A stretch of 64,000 nt of DNA from Pseudomonas sp. 7SR1 (GCF_900156465.1 NZ_LT707064.1:2946501-3010500); one strand, 5' to 3'; shown: positions 1-9,323, counted from the stretch's first letter. Notes: generated from the sequence alone by a model not told the origin. A program made the numbers and translations.

Positions 1-1305
1 CAGGTCGCCGATGTCCACCAGGCTGCTTTCGCAGATAGCCGCGGCGCGGAAAATCACGTTCTGCAGTTGCCGGACGTTGCCCGGCCAGCGGTTGCCCAGC
101 AGCGCCGGGTACGTCCCCGGAGCCAGGCGACAGACCGGACGCTGGATCTGCGCACAGGCCTGCTGCATGAAATAGCGCGCCAGCAGCAGGATGTCCTGGC
201 CACGTTCGCGCAGGGGCGGGACTTCGACGTTGAGCACGTTCAGGCGATAGAACAGGTCTTCGCGGAACGAGCCTTCGCTGACCATCTTCTCCAGGTTGCG
301 ATGGGTGGCGCTGAGGATGCGTACGTTGACCTTGATTTCCCGGTCGCCCCCGACCCGGCGGAAGCTGCCGTCGTTCAGGAATCGCAGCAACTTGGCTTGC
401 AGGTACGGTGACATTTCGCCGATTTCATCCAGGAATACCGTGCCCTGGTTCGCCAATTCCATCAGCCCGGGCTTGCCGCCCCGTTGCGCACCGGTGAAGG
501 CGCCGGGGGCATAGCCGAACAGTTCGCTTTCAGCCAGGTTTTCCGGCAGGGCGGCGCAGTTCAAGGCCAGGAACGGCGCGCTGTGGCGGGCACTGATGGC
601 GTGGCAGGCCCGGGCCACCAGCTCTTTGCCGGTACCGGTTTCGCCCTGGATCAGCAGCGGTGCATCCAGGGCCGCCACCCGCTGGGCCCGGGCCTTGAGG
701 GTCCGGATCGCCGGGGATTCGCCCAGCAGCGCATCGAAGCCTTCGGCATGGTCGTGGTGCAGCGCCGACAGGCGTTCACCGATGCGATTGGGCTGATACA
801 GCGTCAGCAGCGCCCCCGCGTCGGTGATGGGCGTGGCGTCCAGCAGCAGCGTCTGGCCGTTGAGGGTGACTTCCCGCAGTGGCAGGCGGAACCCGTTTTC
901 CAACAGGGCGCCCAGCAGCGCTTCATCGCCGAACAGCCCGGCCACGCTCTTGCCGGTGGGGTCACGTCCGTACAGGGCGATCAATGCCGGGTTGGCCAGC
1001 AATACATTGCCGGCGCTGTCCAGTGCCAGCACCGGGTCGGTCATGGCGGCCAGCAGGGCGTCGAGCTGCAGGTGCCGGCGCTGGCCGGGCAGGATATCCA
1101 CCACGGTGACCGACTGCACGCCCCGCACGGCAAACAGCGCCTCGCGCAATTCATCCAGCACTTGCGGGCTGAGGGTCGGCGCATCGATGTAGACGTTGGG
1201 CGGCACCATCTCTACCGCATCCAGATTGAGATTGCGCCCACCGAGCAACGCCAGGACTTCCTGGGTGATGCCGACGCGGTCGATGAAGCTGACGTGGATG
1301 CGCAT
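1..1305 (-). CDS. phhR: PhhR/TyrR-type sigma54-dependent activator of aromatic amino acid metabolism (partial, C-terminus outside window)
   Basis: Open from the ATG at 1303-1305 to the window edge (435 codons, no stop), so the C-terminal HTH lies outside. The N-terminus (MRIHVSFIDRVGIT) is an ACT domain, residues 1 to about 70, followed by a PAS-like segment. The AAA+ sigma54-interaction domain shows Walker A GETGTGKE near residue 220 and an intact GAFTGA loop (GYAPGAFTGA). There is no receiver domain. The ACT-PAS-AAA+ order is that of TyrR/PhhR, which responds to phenylalanine or tyrosine and in pseudomonads activates phenylalanine hydroxylase genes. The target genes are not in the window. 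The family is secure; the exact ortholog is inferred from the domain order. Confidence 0.88.
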   Translation of the reverse strand, partial: MRIHVSFIDRVGITQEVLALLGGRNLNLDAVEMVPPNVYIDAPTLSPQVLDELREALFAVRGVQSVTVVDILPGQRRHLQLDALLAAMTDPVLALDSAGNVLLANPALIALYGRDPTGKSVAGLFGDEALLGALLENGFRLPLREVTLNGQTLLLDATPITDAGALLTLYQPNRIGERLSALHHDHAEGFDALLGESPAIRTLKARAQRVAALDAPLLIQGETGTGKELVARACHAISARHSAPFLALNCAALPENLAESELFGYAPGAFTGAQRGGKPGLMELANQGTVFLDEIGEMSPYLQAKLLRFLNDGSFRRVGGDREIKVNVRILSATHRNLEKMVSEGSFREDLFYRLNVLNVEVPPLRERGQDILLLARYFMQQACAQIQRPVCRLAPGTYPALLGNRWPGNVRQLQNVIFRAAAICESSLVDIGDL

Positions 1306-1409
1306 GGGGCGGTTTCGGGTTCTGGACGACGAAGGGTGGCAAGTATGCCTTGGGGCGGGCTATTGGTGAAATCCTGGTGCGAGGCTTGAAGCTGTACAGC
1401 GATTCCCTC

Positions 1410-1497
1410 TGGGAGCGAGCTTGCTCGCGATGGCTGTCAGCCAGTTAACAAAGGGGTGGCTGACACGCCGCCATCGCGAGCAAGCTCGCTCCCCCAC
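1410..1497. repeat. REP pair (inverted REPs, GAGCGAGCTTGCTCGCGATGG type)
   Basis: Two copies of the REP core GAGCGAGCTTGCTCGCGATG face each other at 1413-1432 and about 1472-1491, separated by about 40 bases. Each copy is itself a short hairpin. It lies between the phhR promoter side and the 3' end of the LysR gene. The same core recurs at 7811-7901 and 12710-12790. The rest of 1306-1518 shows nothing else I can name. Confidence 0.9.
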
Positions 1498-1518
1498 AAA
1501 GGCTCCCGCGGATGATGG

Positions 1519-2424
1519 TTACAACCCCATATCCCACTCTGGATCCTCGGGAAACTTCAGTACCAGGAAATCCACCAGGCTGCGCAGCGCCGACGGCATG
1601 TGCTTGCGTGAGGCATACACCGCATACATGGCCATCTGACGAGGTTCGGCGTGAGGCAGCAGGCGGATCAGCTCGCCGCTGCGGATATGAGTGCCGGCCT
1701 GGTAGCTGGGCAGCATGGCCACGCCGGCGCCTGCCATGGTGACCCGCAGCAGCGTGCTGGCTTCGTTGGTGCAGATGTTGCCTTGCACCGGTACCGAAAC
1801 CTGCTCGCCGTCCTGCTCGAAATGCCAGAGGCTCTTGCCCACATAGGAGTGGGTCAGGCAGTTGTGCCCGCTCAAGTCTTCGACCCGCTGCGGTGCCGGG
1901 TGGTCGCGCAGGTAGGCGGGCGAGGCGCAGATCACCGAGCGACAGACCGTGAGGCGCCGGGCGATCAGGTTCGGGTCCAGGTCGTTGCTCATGCGGATGG
2001 CCAGGTCGATACGCTCGTCCACCAGGTTCACGGTGCGATCGAGCAATTGCAGGTCGACTTTCACGCCAGGGTATCGCTTGACGTATTCGACCAGGGCCCC
2101 GGCCAGTTGGGCCTGGCCGAACGAGGGGCTGGCGCTGATGCGCAGCATGCCCCGGGGCACGTCGTCGGGTGTGCTGACCGCCGCTTGCATGTCGCCAGAG
2201 AGTTCCAGCATCTGCCGACAGCGCGGCAGGATCTCCGTCCCCGCGGCCGTCAGGCTGAGCTTGCGGGTGGTGCGGTGCATCAAGCGGGCACCCACCCAGT
2301 CCTCCAGTTCCGCCAGGTAGCGCGACACCACCGGGCGCGACAGCTCCAGGTGATCCGCCGCTGCCGACTGGCTGCCCAGGTCCACCACCGTGACGAACAC
2401 CCGCATTGCTTGTAGACGATCCAT
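1519..2424 (-). CDS. LysR-family transcriptional regulator
   Basis: A 301-residue protein of normal LTTR length. The N-terminal winged HTH occupies residues 1-60 (MDRLQAMRVFVTVVDLGS, then SRPVVSRYLAELE), and the rest is the LysR substrate-binding domain. It is transcribed divergently from the exported MBL-fold gene at 2537, with 112 bases between the starts. In LTTRs this arrangement usually means regulation of the divergent gene, and autorepression is common. The effector cannot be read from sequence. The start is the first ATG before the HTH. Confidence 0.93.
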   Translation of the reverse strand: MDRLQAMRVFVTVVDLGSQSAAADHLELSRPVVSRYLAELEDWVGARLMHRTTRKLSLTAAGTEILPRCRQMLELSGDMQAAVSTPDDVPRGMLRISASPSFGQAQLAGALVEYVKRYPGVKVDLQLLDRTVNLVDERIDLAIRMSNDLDPNLIARRLTVCRSVICASPAYLRDHPAPQRVEDLSGHNCLTHSYVGKSLWHFEQDGEQVSVPVQGNICTNEASTLLRVTMAGAGVAMLPSYQAGTHIRSGELIRLLPHAEPRQMAMYAVYASRKHMPSALRSLVDFLVLKFPEDPEWDMGL

Positions 2425-2536
2425 GATTTGCCCGATTTCAGAAACAAACTATGTTCGATCATCGCATTTTTTGAAATCAATCACGTCACTAAGCTCCGTC
2501 TCATTCCCTTCCGGGCTTTTGGACACTGGAGCATCC

Positions 2537-3415
2537 ATGACCGCATTCACCCCATTCAAACGCCTGTTCCTGGTAGGCGCATCGATGGCATTCGCCGCCC
2601 ACGCCTGGGCGGCCGACCTGACGCTCGATGTCTACAACCCCGGCACGGCGGCGATCTTTCCCGTGACCTCGGTGCTGGTCAGCGGCGAGAAGGAGGCCAT
2701 CCTGGTGGACGCCCAGTTCGGCCAGTCCCAGGCGGCCCAGGTGGTGGAAAAAATCCGCGCCAGCGGCAAGCGACTGACCACCATCTACATCAGCCACGGC
2801 GATCCAGACTACTATTTTGGTCTGCAAACCCTGACCGCCGCGTTCCCTGAGGCCAAGGTGCTGGCCTCCGCGCCGACCGTCGAGCACATCCGGCAGACCG
2901 TCGAGGGCAAGCTGAAGTATTGGGGGCCGATCCTGAAGGCCGACGCACCGGCCAAGGCCATCGTGCCCCAGGTACTCAAGGGCCACAGCCTGAGCCTGGA
3001 AGGCAAGCGTCTGCAGATCGTTGGCCTGGAGGGCCCGCAGCCGGACCGCAGCTTCGTGTGGATCCCCTCGATCAAGGCCGTGGTCGGCGGTGTGGTGGTG
3101 GCCGAGAACATTCACGTCTGGATGGCGGACACCCAGACGCCGCAGTCCCACCAGGACTGGCTGGCGACGCTCGCAGGCATTGAAAAACTGCAGCCGAACA
3201 CCGTGATCCCGGGCCATTACCTGGGCGAAAGCGTCCGTTCCCTGGCGCCGGTGGCATTCACCGCCGGTTACATCAAGGCCTTCGACGAGGAAACCGTCCG
3301 GGCCAAGGACTCCACCGCGCTGGTCGCCGCCATGAAGCAGCGTTATCCGGAGCTGGGCGAAGCCAGCTCCCTGGATCTCAGTGCCAAGGTCGCCAAGGGA
3401 GAAATGAAGTGGTGA
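2537..3415 (+). CDS. exported metallo-beta-lactamase-fold hydrolase-like protein with altered metal motif
   Basis: 292 residues from the ATG at 2537; the frame is open further upstream, but this start puts a signal peptide (FLVGASMAFAAHAWA/AD) at the N-terminus. The MBL-fold landmarks are the beta-strand ILVDAQFG and the motif SHGDPDYYFG, where a canonical enzyme has HxHxDH. The second His is Asp and the last His is Tyr, so the usual zinc site is not intact. A later GHYLGE keeps a candidate metal His. It is probably periplasmic. It is followed 94 bases downstream by an NAD(P)-binding oxidoreductase, and both are divergent from a LysR regulator. The substrate is unknown. Confidence 0.85.
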   Translation: MTAFTPFKRLFLVGASMAFAAHAWAADLTLDVYNPGTAAIFPVTSVLVSGEKEAILVDAQFGQSQAAQVVEKIRASGKRLTTIYISHGDPDYYFGLQTLTAAFPEAKVLASAPTVEHIRQTVEGKLKYWGPILKADAPAKAIVPQVLKGHSLSLEGKRLQIVGLEGPQPDRSFVWIPSIKAVVGGVVVAENIHVWMADTQTPQSHQDWLATLAGIEKLQPNTVIPGHYLGESVRSLAPVAFTAGYIKAFDEETVRAKDSTALVAAMKQRYPELGEASSLDLSAKVAKGEMKW

Positions 3416-3509
3416 ATCCCGATCTGTGATCGGAGCACCGTCGTGTCGAGAGCATAACCCTCTCGCCGCAAGAGCAGGTATTCAACATCGCGAATCACTG
3501 GAGAACATC

Positions 3510-4124
3510 ATGAGCAAGATCGCAATCATCGGCGCCACCGGGCGTGCGGGCAGCCAGCTGTTGGAAGAAGCGCTGCGTCGTGGTCACAGCGTCACGGCCA
3601 TTGCCCGCAACACGACAAAGATCGGCCAGCGGGCCGGAGTGACCAGCAAACAACTGGACGTGCTCGATAGCGAGGCGTTGACCGCCGCGGTGACAGGGCA
3701 TGATGTGGTGATCAGCGCCGCCCACTTCGCCACCGTGCCGGCCGACAAGGTCATTGCGCCGGTGAAGGCGGCTGGAGTCAAGCGCTTGCTGGTGGTGGGC
3801 GGGGCCGGTTCGTTGCTGCTGCCGGATAACAGCCGGGTGATCGACAGCGATGGCTTCCCGGAGCAATACCTTGCCGAAGCCACGGCCGGCGCGTTATTTC
3901 TCGACGTGCTGCGCAATGAACAAGACCTGGACTGGACCTTCCTTTCGCCTTCTGCGGAGTTCGTCGAAACCGAGCGTACCGGCCGGTTCCGTATCGGCGA
4001 GGATCACTTGCTGTTCGATGAGTCCGGGCGCAGCTGGATCAGCTTCGCCGATTACGCCATCGCCATGATCGATGAAGTGGAAAGCCCGCAGTTCCCGCGC
4101 GCCCGCTTTACCGTCGGCTACTGA
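3510..4124 (+). CDS. NAD(P)-binding oxidoreductase / atypical SDR (NmrA-like)
   Basis: 204 residues from the ATG at 3510, preceded by a GGAG about 7 bases upstream. The N-terminus MSKIAIIGATGRAGSQ is a Rossmann GxxGxxG nucleotide-binding loop. The family (COG2910/NAD(P)H-binding) lacks the YxxxK pair of classical SDRs, and none is evident here. The sequence DWTFLSPSAEF followed by a strand resembles other members of the group. Likely a cytoplasmic reductase of unknown substrate, co-transcribed with the MBL-fold gene and probably controlled by the divergent LysR protein. Confidence 0.85.
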   Translation: MSKIAIIGATGRAGSQLLEEALRRGHSVTAIARNTTKIGQRAGVTSKQLDVLDSEALTAAVTGHDVVISAAHFATVPADKVIAPVKAAGVKRLLVVGGAGSLLLPDNSRVIDSDGFPEQYLAEATAGALFLDVLRNEQDLDWTFLSPSAEFVETERTGRFRIGEDHLLFDESGRSWISFADYAIAMIDEVESPQFPRARFTVGY

Positions 4125-4144
4125 TCCGGCGCCTCGTGCCCCCG

Positions 4145-4167
4145 GTGGGAGCGAGACCGCTCCCACA
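4145..4167. terminator. REP-like hairpin between convergent genes
   Basis: GTGGGAGCGAGACCGCTCCCAC forms a perfect 9-bp stem with a 4-base loop, between the stop of the oxidoreductase (4124) and that of the glpM-like gene (4177). It resembles a half REP and could terminate transcription from both sides, though it has no T-tract. Confidence 0.55.
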
Positions 4168-4176
4168 CCCGGCTGT

Positions 4177-4515
4177 TCAGGCGTGAACCCTCACCCAGAC
4201 GCTGACCAGTAGCGTCGCGGCCATCAGCCAGGCCACTGTCGCCACGGCCAGCGAAGCTTCCAGGCGCATGCGATCGACCATCACATACAGCGTGCCCAGG
4301 TATACCAGGTACGGAATGACCGACCACATGCCGAACACGATGGTGGTCTTCAGGTCGTCCACCGAGCGACCCTTGCCGACAATGTAGTGAGCGATGAGGG
4401 CAAAGGTGGGGAACAACGGCACCAGCCCGGCGATGTAATAGTTCCTGGTCTTGGCGAGCATCGCCAGGATGACCACCACCGCCGCACCCAGCGCCGCCTT
4501 GAAAATCAGGTCCAC
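4177..4515 (-). CDS. glpM: GlpM-family small integral membrane protein
   Basis: 112 residues with four hydrophobic helices (AALGAAVVVILAML, YYIAGLVPLFPTFALIAHY, TIVFGMWSVIPYLVYLGTLY, VATVAWLMAATLLVSVWV). Length and pattern match the GlpM family of pseudomonads, a poorly understood inner-membrane family linked to alginate in P. aeruginosa. The start is a GTG at 4515; the nearest ATG (4523) is in another frame. It begins 17 bases after the aauR stop and may share its transcript. It is not next to glpD here, so the gene name reflects the family only. Confidence 0.78.
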   Translation of the reverse strand: MDLIFKAALGAAVVVILAMLAKTRNYYIAGLVPLFPTFALIAHYIVGKGRSVDDLKTTIVFGMWSVIPYLVYLGTLYVMVDRMRLEASLAVATVAWLMAATLLVSVWVRVHA

Positions 4516-4532
4516 CGTTTCATCACCCCAGG

Positions 4533-5858
4533 TTAATGGCTCAGGCCGTATTTCTTGACTTTGTCGAACAGCGTGGTCTTGGCCATGCCCAGCTCCTGGC
4601 TGGCCTGGGTCAGGTTGCCACCGCTGCGTTGCAGGGCGTCCGCCAGCAGGTTGCGCTCGAAGGCTTCCACCGCTTCGGCGAAGGCCAGCCCCTGGCCGCC
4701 ACTGGCTCCGGGTTTCTTGAAGGCCGGCAGGCCCAGGGCGAAGCGCTCGGCGACGTTACGCAGTTCTCGCACATTGCCCGGCCAGTCGTGGCTCATCAGG
4801 TTCGACAGGGTCTGGTTATCCAGCTCCGGCGGCGTACGGTCGAAGCGCAGGGACGACTGCTGGAGGAAATGTTCGAACAACTGGAGGATGTCTTCACGTC
4901 GTTCCCGCAGGGGGGGCAGTTCAAGGGTCACCACGTTGAGACGGTAATACAGGTCGCTGCGAAACTGCCCGGCGCGCCCCATTTCATCCAGGTCGGACTT
5001 GGTGGCGGCGATCACCCGGCAATCCACGGCCACGCTCTGGTTCGATCCCAGGCGTTCCAGGGTGCGCTCCTGCAATACCCGCAGCAGCTTGATCTGCAAG
5101 GGCAGGGGCATGCTCTCCACTTCATCGAGAAACAGTGTGCCGCCGTCGGCGTGCTCGATCTTGCCGATCCGACGCTTGCCGGCCCCGGTGAACGCGTTGG
5201 CCTCGTGGCCGAAAATCTCGCTTTCGAACAGGTTTTCCGGCAGGCCCCCGCAATTCAGCGCAACGAACTGTTTGTCGTGGCGGCGGCTGAAATCATGCAG
5301 GCAACGGGCGACCAGTTCCTTGCCGGTGCCGGTTTCGCCTTCGATCAGGACGTTGGCCGAGGTGTCGGCAACGTTGGCGATCAGCTCCCGCAAGTGCTGC
5401 ATGGCCGGGGAGCGGCCGATGATCCGACCTTCCAGGGAGTCGCGTTCGGCCAATTGCCGGCGCAGGGAGGAGACCTCCCGGGCCAGGCTGCGCTGCTCCA
5501 GGGCGCGGCGGGCGACATCCACCAGGCGTTCGGGGGAGAAGGGTTTCTCCATGAAGTCGTAGGCGCCTTTCTGCATGGCGCCCACCGCCATGGAGATGTC
5601 GCCATGGCCGGTAATCAGTACCACCGGCAGGCTGCGGTCCCGCGCCTTGAGACGGGTCAGCAGTTCCAGTCCATCGATGCCCGGCAGGCGGATGTCACTG
5701 ATGACGATGCCGGCAAAATCATCGCCGACCCGCTCCAGGGCCTCTTCGGCGCTGCCCACGCCGATGCAGGGAATGTCTTCCAGGGCCAGGGCCTGCTGGC
5801 AGCCCAGCAGGACATGGGGATCGTCCTCGACGATCAGTACGCTCAGGTCGTTGTTCAT
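4533..5858 (-). CDS. aauR: AauR, sigma54-dependent response regulator of acidic amino acid uptake
   Basis: 441 residues, NtrC/DctD type. The receiver domain spans 1-120 with acidic pocket D12/D13 and phospho-acceptor D55 (VISDIRLPG). The AAA+ domain has Walker A GETGTGKE, and the Fis-type HTH is at the C-terminus (LTQASQELGMAKTTLFDKVK). The sigma54-contact loop reads NAFTGA instead of GAFTGA. Position next to aatPMQJ identifies it as AauR rather than DctD. In P. putida the AauRS pair controls glutamate, aspartate, glutamine and asparagine use. Its ATG overlaps the aauS stop, so the two are translationally coupled. Candidate binding sites are at 11383-11396 and 11414-11427. Confidence 0.88.
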   Translation of the reverse strand: MNNDLSVLIVEDDPHVLLGCQQALALEDIPCIGVGSAEEALERVGDDFAGIVISDIRLPGIDGLELLTRLKARDRSLPVVLITGHGDISMAVGAMQKGAYDFMEKPFSPERLVDVARRALEQRSLAREVSSLRRQLAERDSLEGRIIGRSPAMQHLRELIANVADTSANVLIEGETGTGKELVARCLHDFSRRHDKQFVALNCGGLPENLFESEIFGHEANAFTGAGKRRIGKIEHADGGTLFLDEVESMPLPLQIKLLRVLQERTLERLGSNQSVAVDCRVIAATKSDLDEMGRAGQFRSDLYYRLNVVTLELPPLRERREDILQLFEHFLQQSSLRFDRTPPELDNQTLSNLMSHDWPGNVRELRNVAERFALGLPAFKKPGASGGQGLAFAEAVEAFERNLLADALQRSGGNLTQASQELGMAKTTLFDKVKKYGLSH

Positions 5859-7759
5859 AGCGGCTCGGCAGGTGAAAGGCTTACCAACGGTAAACTGAGG
5901 ACGAAGGTGGTGCCACCGTCATCGGGGTGCTCGACTTCCAGGTGACCGCCCGCAGCGGCGGCCAGGCTCGCCGAGAGGGTCAGGCCCAGGCCAAGGCCCT
6001 GCTCGCCGGGTTTGGTGGTGAAGAAAGGTTCGAACAGATGCTTGCGTGCCTGCGGATCGATGCCGTGGCCATTGTCCCGCACCCGCAGGCGATACTTGCC
6101 CTCCAGGGCTTCGCCTTCAAGCCACAGCCGAGGCTCGGCCTGCGCCTGCATGGCATCCAGGGCATTGCCCACCAGGTTCCCGAGGATCTGCTCCAGGCGT
6201 GTCTGGTCGATCTGTACCTGCACGTTATCGAAATCGGCCTGCACCTTCACGTTCAGGTTCTCAAGGCGGGCGCCCAGCAGTTGCAAGGCGGCCTCGACGG
6301 CCTTGCCGAGGCTGGCCCGGCCCTGGTCGTCCCCACGTCGGGCGAAGGAGCGCAGGCTGGCGGTGATCCGGCCCATGCGGTCGATCAGTTCATTGATGGT
6401 CTTGAGATTGGCATTGGCGATATCCAGCTGGCCACGCTCCAGGAAGCGCACGGTATTGCCGGACAGGGTGCGCAGGGCTGCCAGTGGCTGGTTGAGTTCG
6501 TGGGCGATGCTGGTGGACATCTGGCCGATAGCCGCCAGTTTTCCCGCCTGGACCAGTTCATCCTGGGCACGACGCAGGGTCTCTTCGGCCTGGCGGCGTT
6601 CGCGGATCTGGTTCTTGAGGCGTTCATTGCTGGCCCGCAGGTCGCTGGTGCGTTCGGTAATCCGCCGTTCGAGCTGGTTGTTGGCTTCCTGCAGGGCCTC
6701 GCGGGCGGCGAGGCGGGTGGCGATGACCTTGCGTCGCTCGTTCCAGGCGATCAGCAGGAACGCCACCAGGGCGAACGCCACCGCTACCAGGATGCCTTGG
6801 TTGACGGCCTGTCGGCGCAGGTCCTCAAGCGGCGTCAACAAGGTGAAATTCCACGGTGTATCGCTCAGGGGGCGGGTCTGGGAGAGGTAGCTGATGGCTT
6901 GTTTGTCGGTCGCCACCTGGGTGTTGGCGGGGAAGGTCAGTTTTTCCATGTCTTCGGTTAGCCGCTCCCGGTCCAGGGGCACCAGTTCGTTCAGCGGGAA
7001 CCAGTAGTATTGAAGGCTGCGGGCCAGGCGTTCCTTGGTTTCGTCGCTCAGCGGTCGTACCGACTTGAGCCGTCGTGCCGGATCGCTGGAGAGAATGATG
7101 ACGCCATTCTCGTCACTGACGAACGCCTCCAGGCGGGCCCGTTGCCAGCGTTCTTCGAGGGCTTCGAGGCGCACCTTGACCACGGCGACGCCGATGATCT
7201 TGCCTTGTTGCTCCAGGCCATGGGCCAGGTAATAGCCGGGCTCGCCGTTCGTACTGCCGATGCCATAGAAGCGGCCCGGTTGACCACGCACGGCGTTCTG
7301 GAAATAGGCCCGGAAAGACAGGTCTTCGCCCAGGTAACTGTCGACATCGCGCCAGTTGCTGGTGGCCATGACCCGACCGGTGGTGTCCATGACGTAGATG
7401 GCCCGGCTGCGGCTGCGTCGGTTCAGGCCTTCGAGGTATTCGTTGACGGTCTTGCGATGCTCGGGTGTCGGGTCGTCGAGCAGTTGCGAGACGCTGGATT
7501 CAAGCTCCAGCAGGCTGGGCAGGTAGGTGTACTTGCTGATCTCGCTCTCTACTGCGCGGGCATGCAGCTCCAGCTGGCGCTCGCCGTTCTCGGCCAGGCC
7601 ACGGATGCCGTAGTGCTCGCTGATCCAGAAACCGAGATAACCCAGGCCGATCGTCAGGGCGATGATCAGCGGTGGCAGCAACAGGTGGCGGATCAGGCGA
7701 GGTTTCACGGCGAGTGATGGCGGCGCGGCGCGATAAAGGGTGGGGTCGCATTTCATCAC
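5855..7759 (-). CDS. aauS: AauS, sensor histidine kinase for acidic amino acids
   Basis: 634 residues of the DctB type. There is an N-terminal membrane helix (residues about 25-45), a periplasmic double-Cache-like sensor of about 270 residues, and a second helix (ILVAVAFALVAFLLIAW). A coiled coil leads to HisKA with phospho-acceptor His in STSIAHELNQPLAALRT. The HATPase domain has N-box (LGNLVGNALDAM), DNGHGID and GLGLGLTLS. It phosphorylates AauR on sensing external acidic amino acids. The start at 7759 is the upstream of two adjacent ATGs (MMKCDP), so 7756 is equally possible. Confidence 0.87.
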   Translation of the reverse strand: MMKCDPTLYRAAPPSLAVKPRLIRHLLLPPLIIALTIGLGYLGFWISEHYGIRGLAENGERQLELHARAVESEISKYTYLPSLLELESSVSQLLDDPTPEHRKTVNEYLEGLNRRSRSRAIYVMDTTGRVMATSNWRDVDSYLGEDLSFRAYFQNAVRGQPGRFYGIGSTNGEPGYYLAHGLEQQGKIIGVAVVKVRLEALEERWQRARLEAFVSDENGVIILSSDPARRLKSVRPLSDETKERLARSLQYYWFPLNELVPLDRERLTEDMEKLTFPANTQVATDKQAISYLSQTRPLSDTPWNFTLLTPLEDLRRQAVNQGILVAVAFALVAFLLIAWNERRKVIATRLAAREALQEANNQLERRITERTSDLRASNERLKNQIRERRQAEETLRRAQDELVQAGKLAAIGQMSTSIAHELNQPLAALRTLSGNTVRFLERGQLDIANANLKTINELIDRMGRITASLRSFARRGDDQGRASLGKAVEAALQLLGARLENLNVKVQADFDNVQVQIDQTRLEQILGNLVGNALDAMQAQAEPRLWLEGEALEGKYRLRVRDNGHGIDPQARKHLFEPFFTTKPGEQGLGLGLTLSASLAAAAGGHLEVEHPDDGGTTFVLSLPLVSLSPAEPL

Positions 7760-7810
7760 AGAAGCCTTGGGTCAACCACAACACAAATCTACAAGCCAAC
7801 ACTGGATCCT

Positions 7811-7901
7811 TGTGAGAGCGAGCTTGCTCGCGATGACTGTTTACCGGCCGACAATAATGTTGACTGACAGTCTGCTATCGCGAGCAAGCTCGCTCCCACA
7901 G
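7811..7901. repeat. REP pair between aatP and aauS
   Basis: Inverted REP copies GAGCGAGCTTGCTCGCGATG (about 7816-7835) and its complement (about 7874-7896) flank a spacer of about 40 bases. They occupy nearly the whole gap between the aatP stop and the aauS start. The position could separate transporter from regulator expression by stem-loop formation. Confidence 0.88.
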
Positions 7902-7917
7902 GGGAGAGTGGTGTTGT

Positions 7918-8652
7918 TTAGTGCTGCAGGATCTTCTCGAGGAAATGCTGCGCACGTTCAGAGCGGGCGCTGATGTCGCCGAAGAATTCTTCCTTCGCGC
8001 AATCTTCGATGATCTGGCCCTGGTCCATGAAGATCACCCGGTTCGCCACTTTGCGGGCGAAGCCCATTTCGTGGGTCACGCACATCATGGTCATGCCTTC
8101 GTGGGCCAGTTGCACCATCACATCGAGCACTTCGTTGACCATTTCCGGGTCGAGGGCCGAGGTCGGTTCGTCGAACAGCATCACCACCGGGTCCATCGCC
8201 AGCGCCCGGGCAATGGCCACGCGCTGTTGCTGGCCGCCGGAAAGCTGGCCCGGATGCTTGTGGGCATGGGCGGAGAGGCCGACCCGTTCAAGCAACTGCA
8301 GGCCTTTCTTGGTGGCTTCTTCCTTGCTGCGACCCAGCACCTTGATCTGCGCGATGGTCAGGTTTTCGGTGATGGTCAGGTGCGGGAACAGCTCGAAGTG
8401 CTGGAACACCATGCCCACCCGCGAACGCAGTTTCGGCAGGTTGGTCTTCGGATCGGCGATGGACGTGCCGTCGACCACGATGTCGCCTTTCTGGAACGGC
8501 TCCAGGGCATTCACGCACTTGATCAGCGTGGATTTGCCCGAGCCCGACGGACCGCACACCACCACGACCTCACCCTTGCTGACCTCGGTGCTGCAATTGG
8601 TCAGTACCTGGAAGTCCCCATACCACTTGTTGATGTTCTTGATAGAGATCAT
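7918..8652 (-). CDS. aatP: AatP, ATP-binding subunit of the acidic amino acid ABC transporter
   Basis: 244 residues, typical of GltL/GlnQ polar amino acid ATPases. Walker A is GPSGSGKST, the Q-loop QHFELFPH, the signature LSGGQQQR, Walker B VVMLFDEP and the H-loop VTHEMGF. It binds the cytoplasmic EAA loops of AatQ and AatM and powers import of glutamate and aspartate. The start overlaps the aatM stop by four bases (ATGA). Last gene of aatJQMP. Confidence 0.95.
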   Translation of the reverse strand: MISIKNINKWYGDFQVLTNCSTEVSKGEVVVVCGPSGSGKSTLIKCVNALEPFQKGDIVVDGTSIADPKTNLPKLRSRVGMVFQHFELFPHLTITENLTIAQIKVLGRSKEEATKKGLQLLERVGLSAHAHKHPGQLSGGQQQRVAIARALAMDPVVMLFDEPTSALDPEMVNEVLDVMVQLAHEGMTMMCVTHEMGFARKVANRVIFMDQGQIIEDCAKEEFFGDISARSERAQHFLEKILQH

Positions 8653-9323
8653 ACGGCGAACCTTTTTTGCAGACGCTTGACCAGCAGCGAGGCGGCAAAG
8701 CTGATTGTGAAGTACACGAGACCTGCGATGATCAGGAACTCATTGGAGCGGCCGATGATGTCGCCACTGGCCCGCGAAGCATTGAGGAAGTCCACCAGGC
8801 CGACCGTGTAGACCAGCGAGGTGTCCTGAAACAGGATGATGCTCTGCTGCAGCAGCAGCGGGGTCATCTTGCGAAACGCCTGGGGCAGGATGATCAGGCG
8901 CATGGTCTGGCCATAATTCATGCCCAGTGCCTGTGCCGCGCCCATCTGGCCCTTGGGGATCGACTGCACGCCGGCCCGCACGATTTCGCAGAAATACGCC
9001 GCCTCGAACATCATGAACGCCACGACGCAGGAGCCGAACGCACCGATCGGGGTGTCCTCGCCGGTGATCCAGCGCAGCACGAATGGCACCGCCAGGTAGA
9101 ACCAGGTGATCACCAGCAGCAGCGGGATCGAGCGGAAATAGTTGACGTAGGTGCCGGCGATGTTGGAGACCAGCTTGTTGTGGGACAGGCGCATGAGGGC
9201 CAGGATCGTTCCCAGAACGATCCCGCCGACCACGCCCAGGGCCATCAGCTTGAGCGTCATCACCATGCCGTTCCACAAGCCGGGAATGGCCGGGACGATG
9301 CCCGTGAAATCGAATTCCATCAT
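8649..9323 (-). CDS. aatM: AatM, permease subunit of the acidic amino acid ABC transporter
   Basis: 224 residues of the HisM/GltK type with about five membrane helices. The EAA loop ([17 protein letters not shown]) docks the ATPase. It forms a heterodimeric inner-membrane channel with AatQ. Overlaps of four bases with both aatQ (upstream) and aatP (downstream) indicate tight translational coupling. Confidence 0.94.
   Translation of the reverse strand: MMEFDFTGIVPAIPGLWNGMVMTLKLMALGVVGGIVLGTILALMRLSHNKLVSNIAGTYVNYFRSIPLLLVITWFYLAVPFVLRWITGEDTPIGAFGSCVVAFMMFEAAYFCEIVRAGVQSIPKGQMGAAQALGMNYGQTMRLIILPQAFRKMTPLLLQQSIILFQDTSLVYTVGLVDFLNASRASGDIIGRSNEFLIIAGLVYFTISFAASLLVKRLQKRFAV

Noticed and set aside
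4536..5945. 469-codon plus-strand frame
   Set aside because: Antisense to aauR, which has clear domains and coupling with aauS.
4533..7759. Naming the pair DctD/DctB
   Set aside because: Sequence type is shared, but position beside aatPMQJ and the TTCGG-N4-CCGAA sites favour AauR/AauS.
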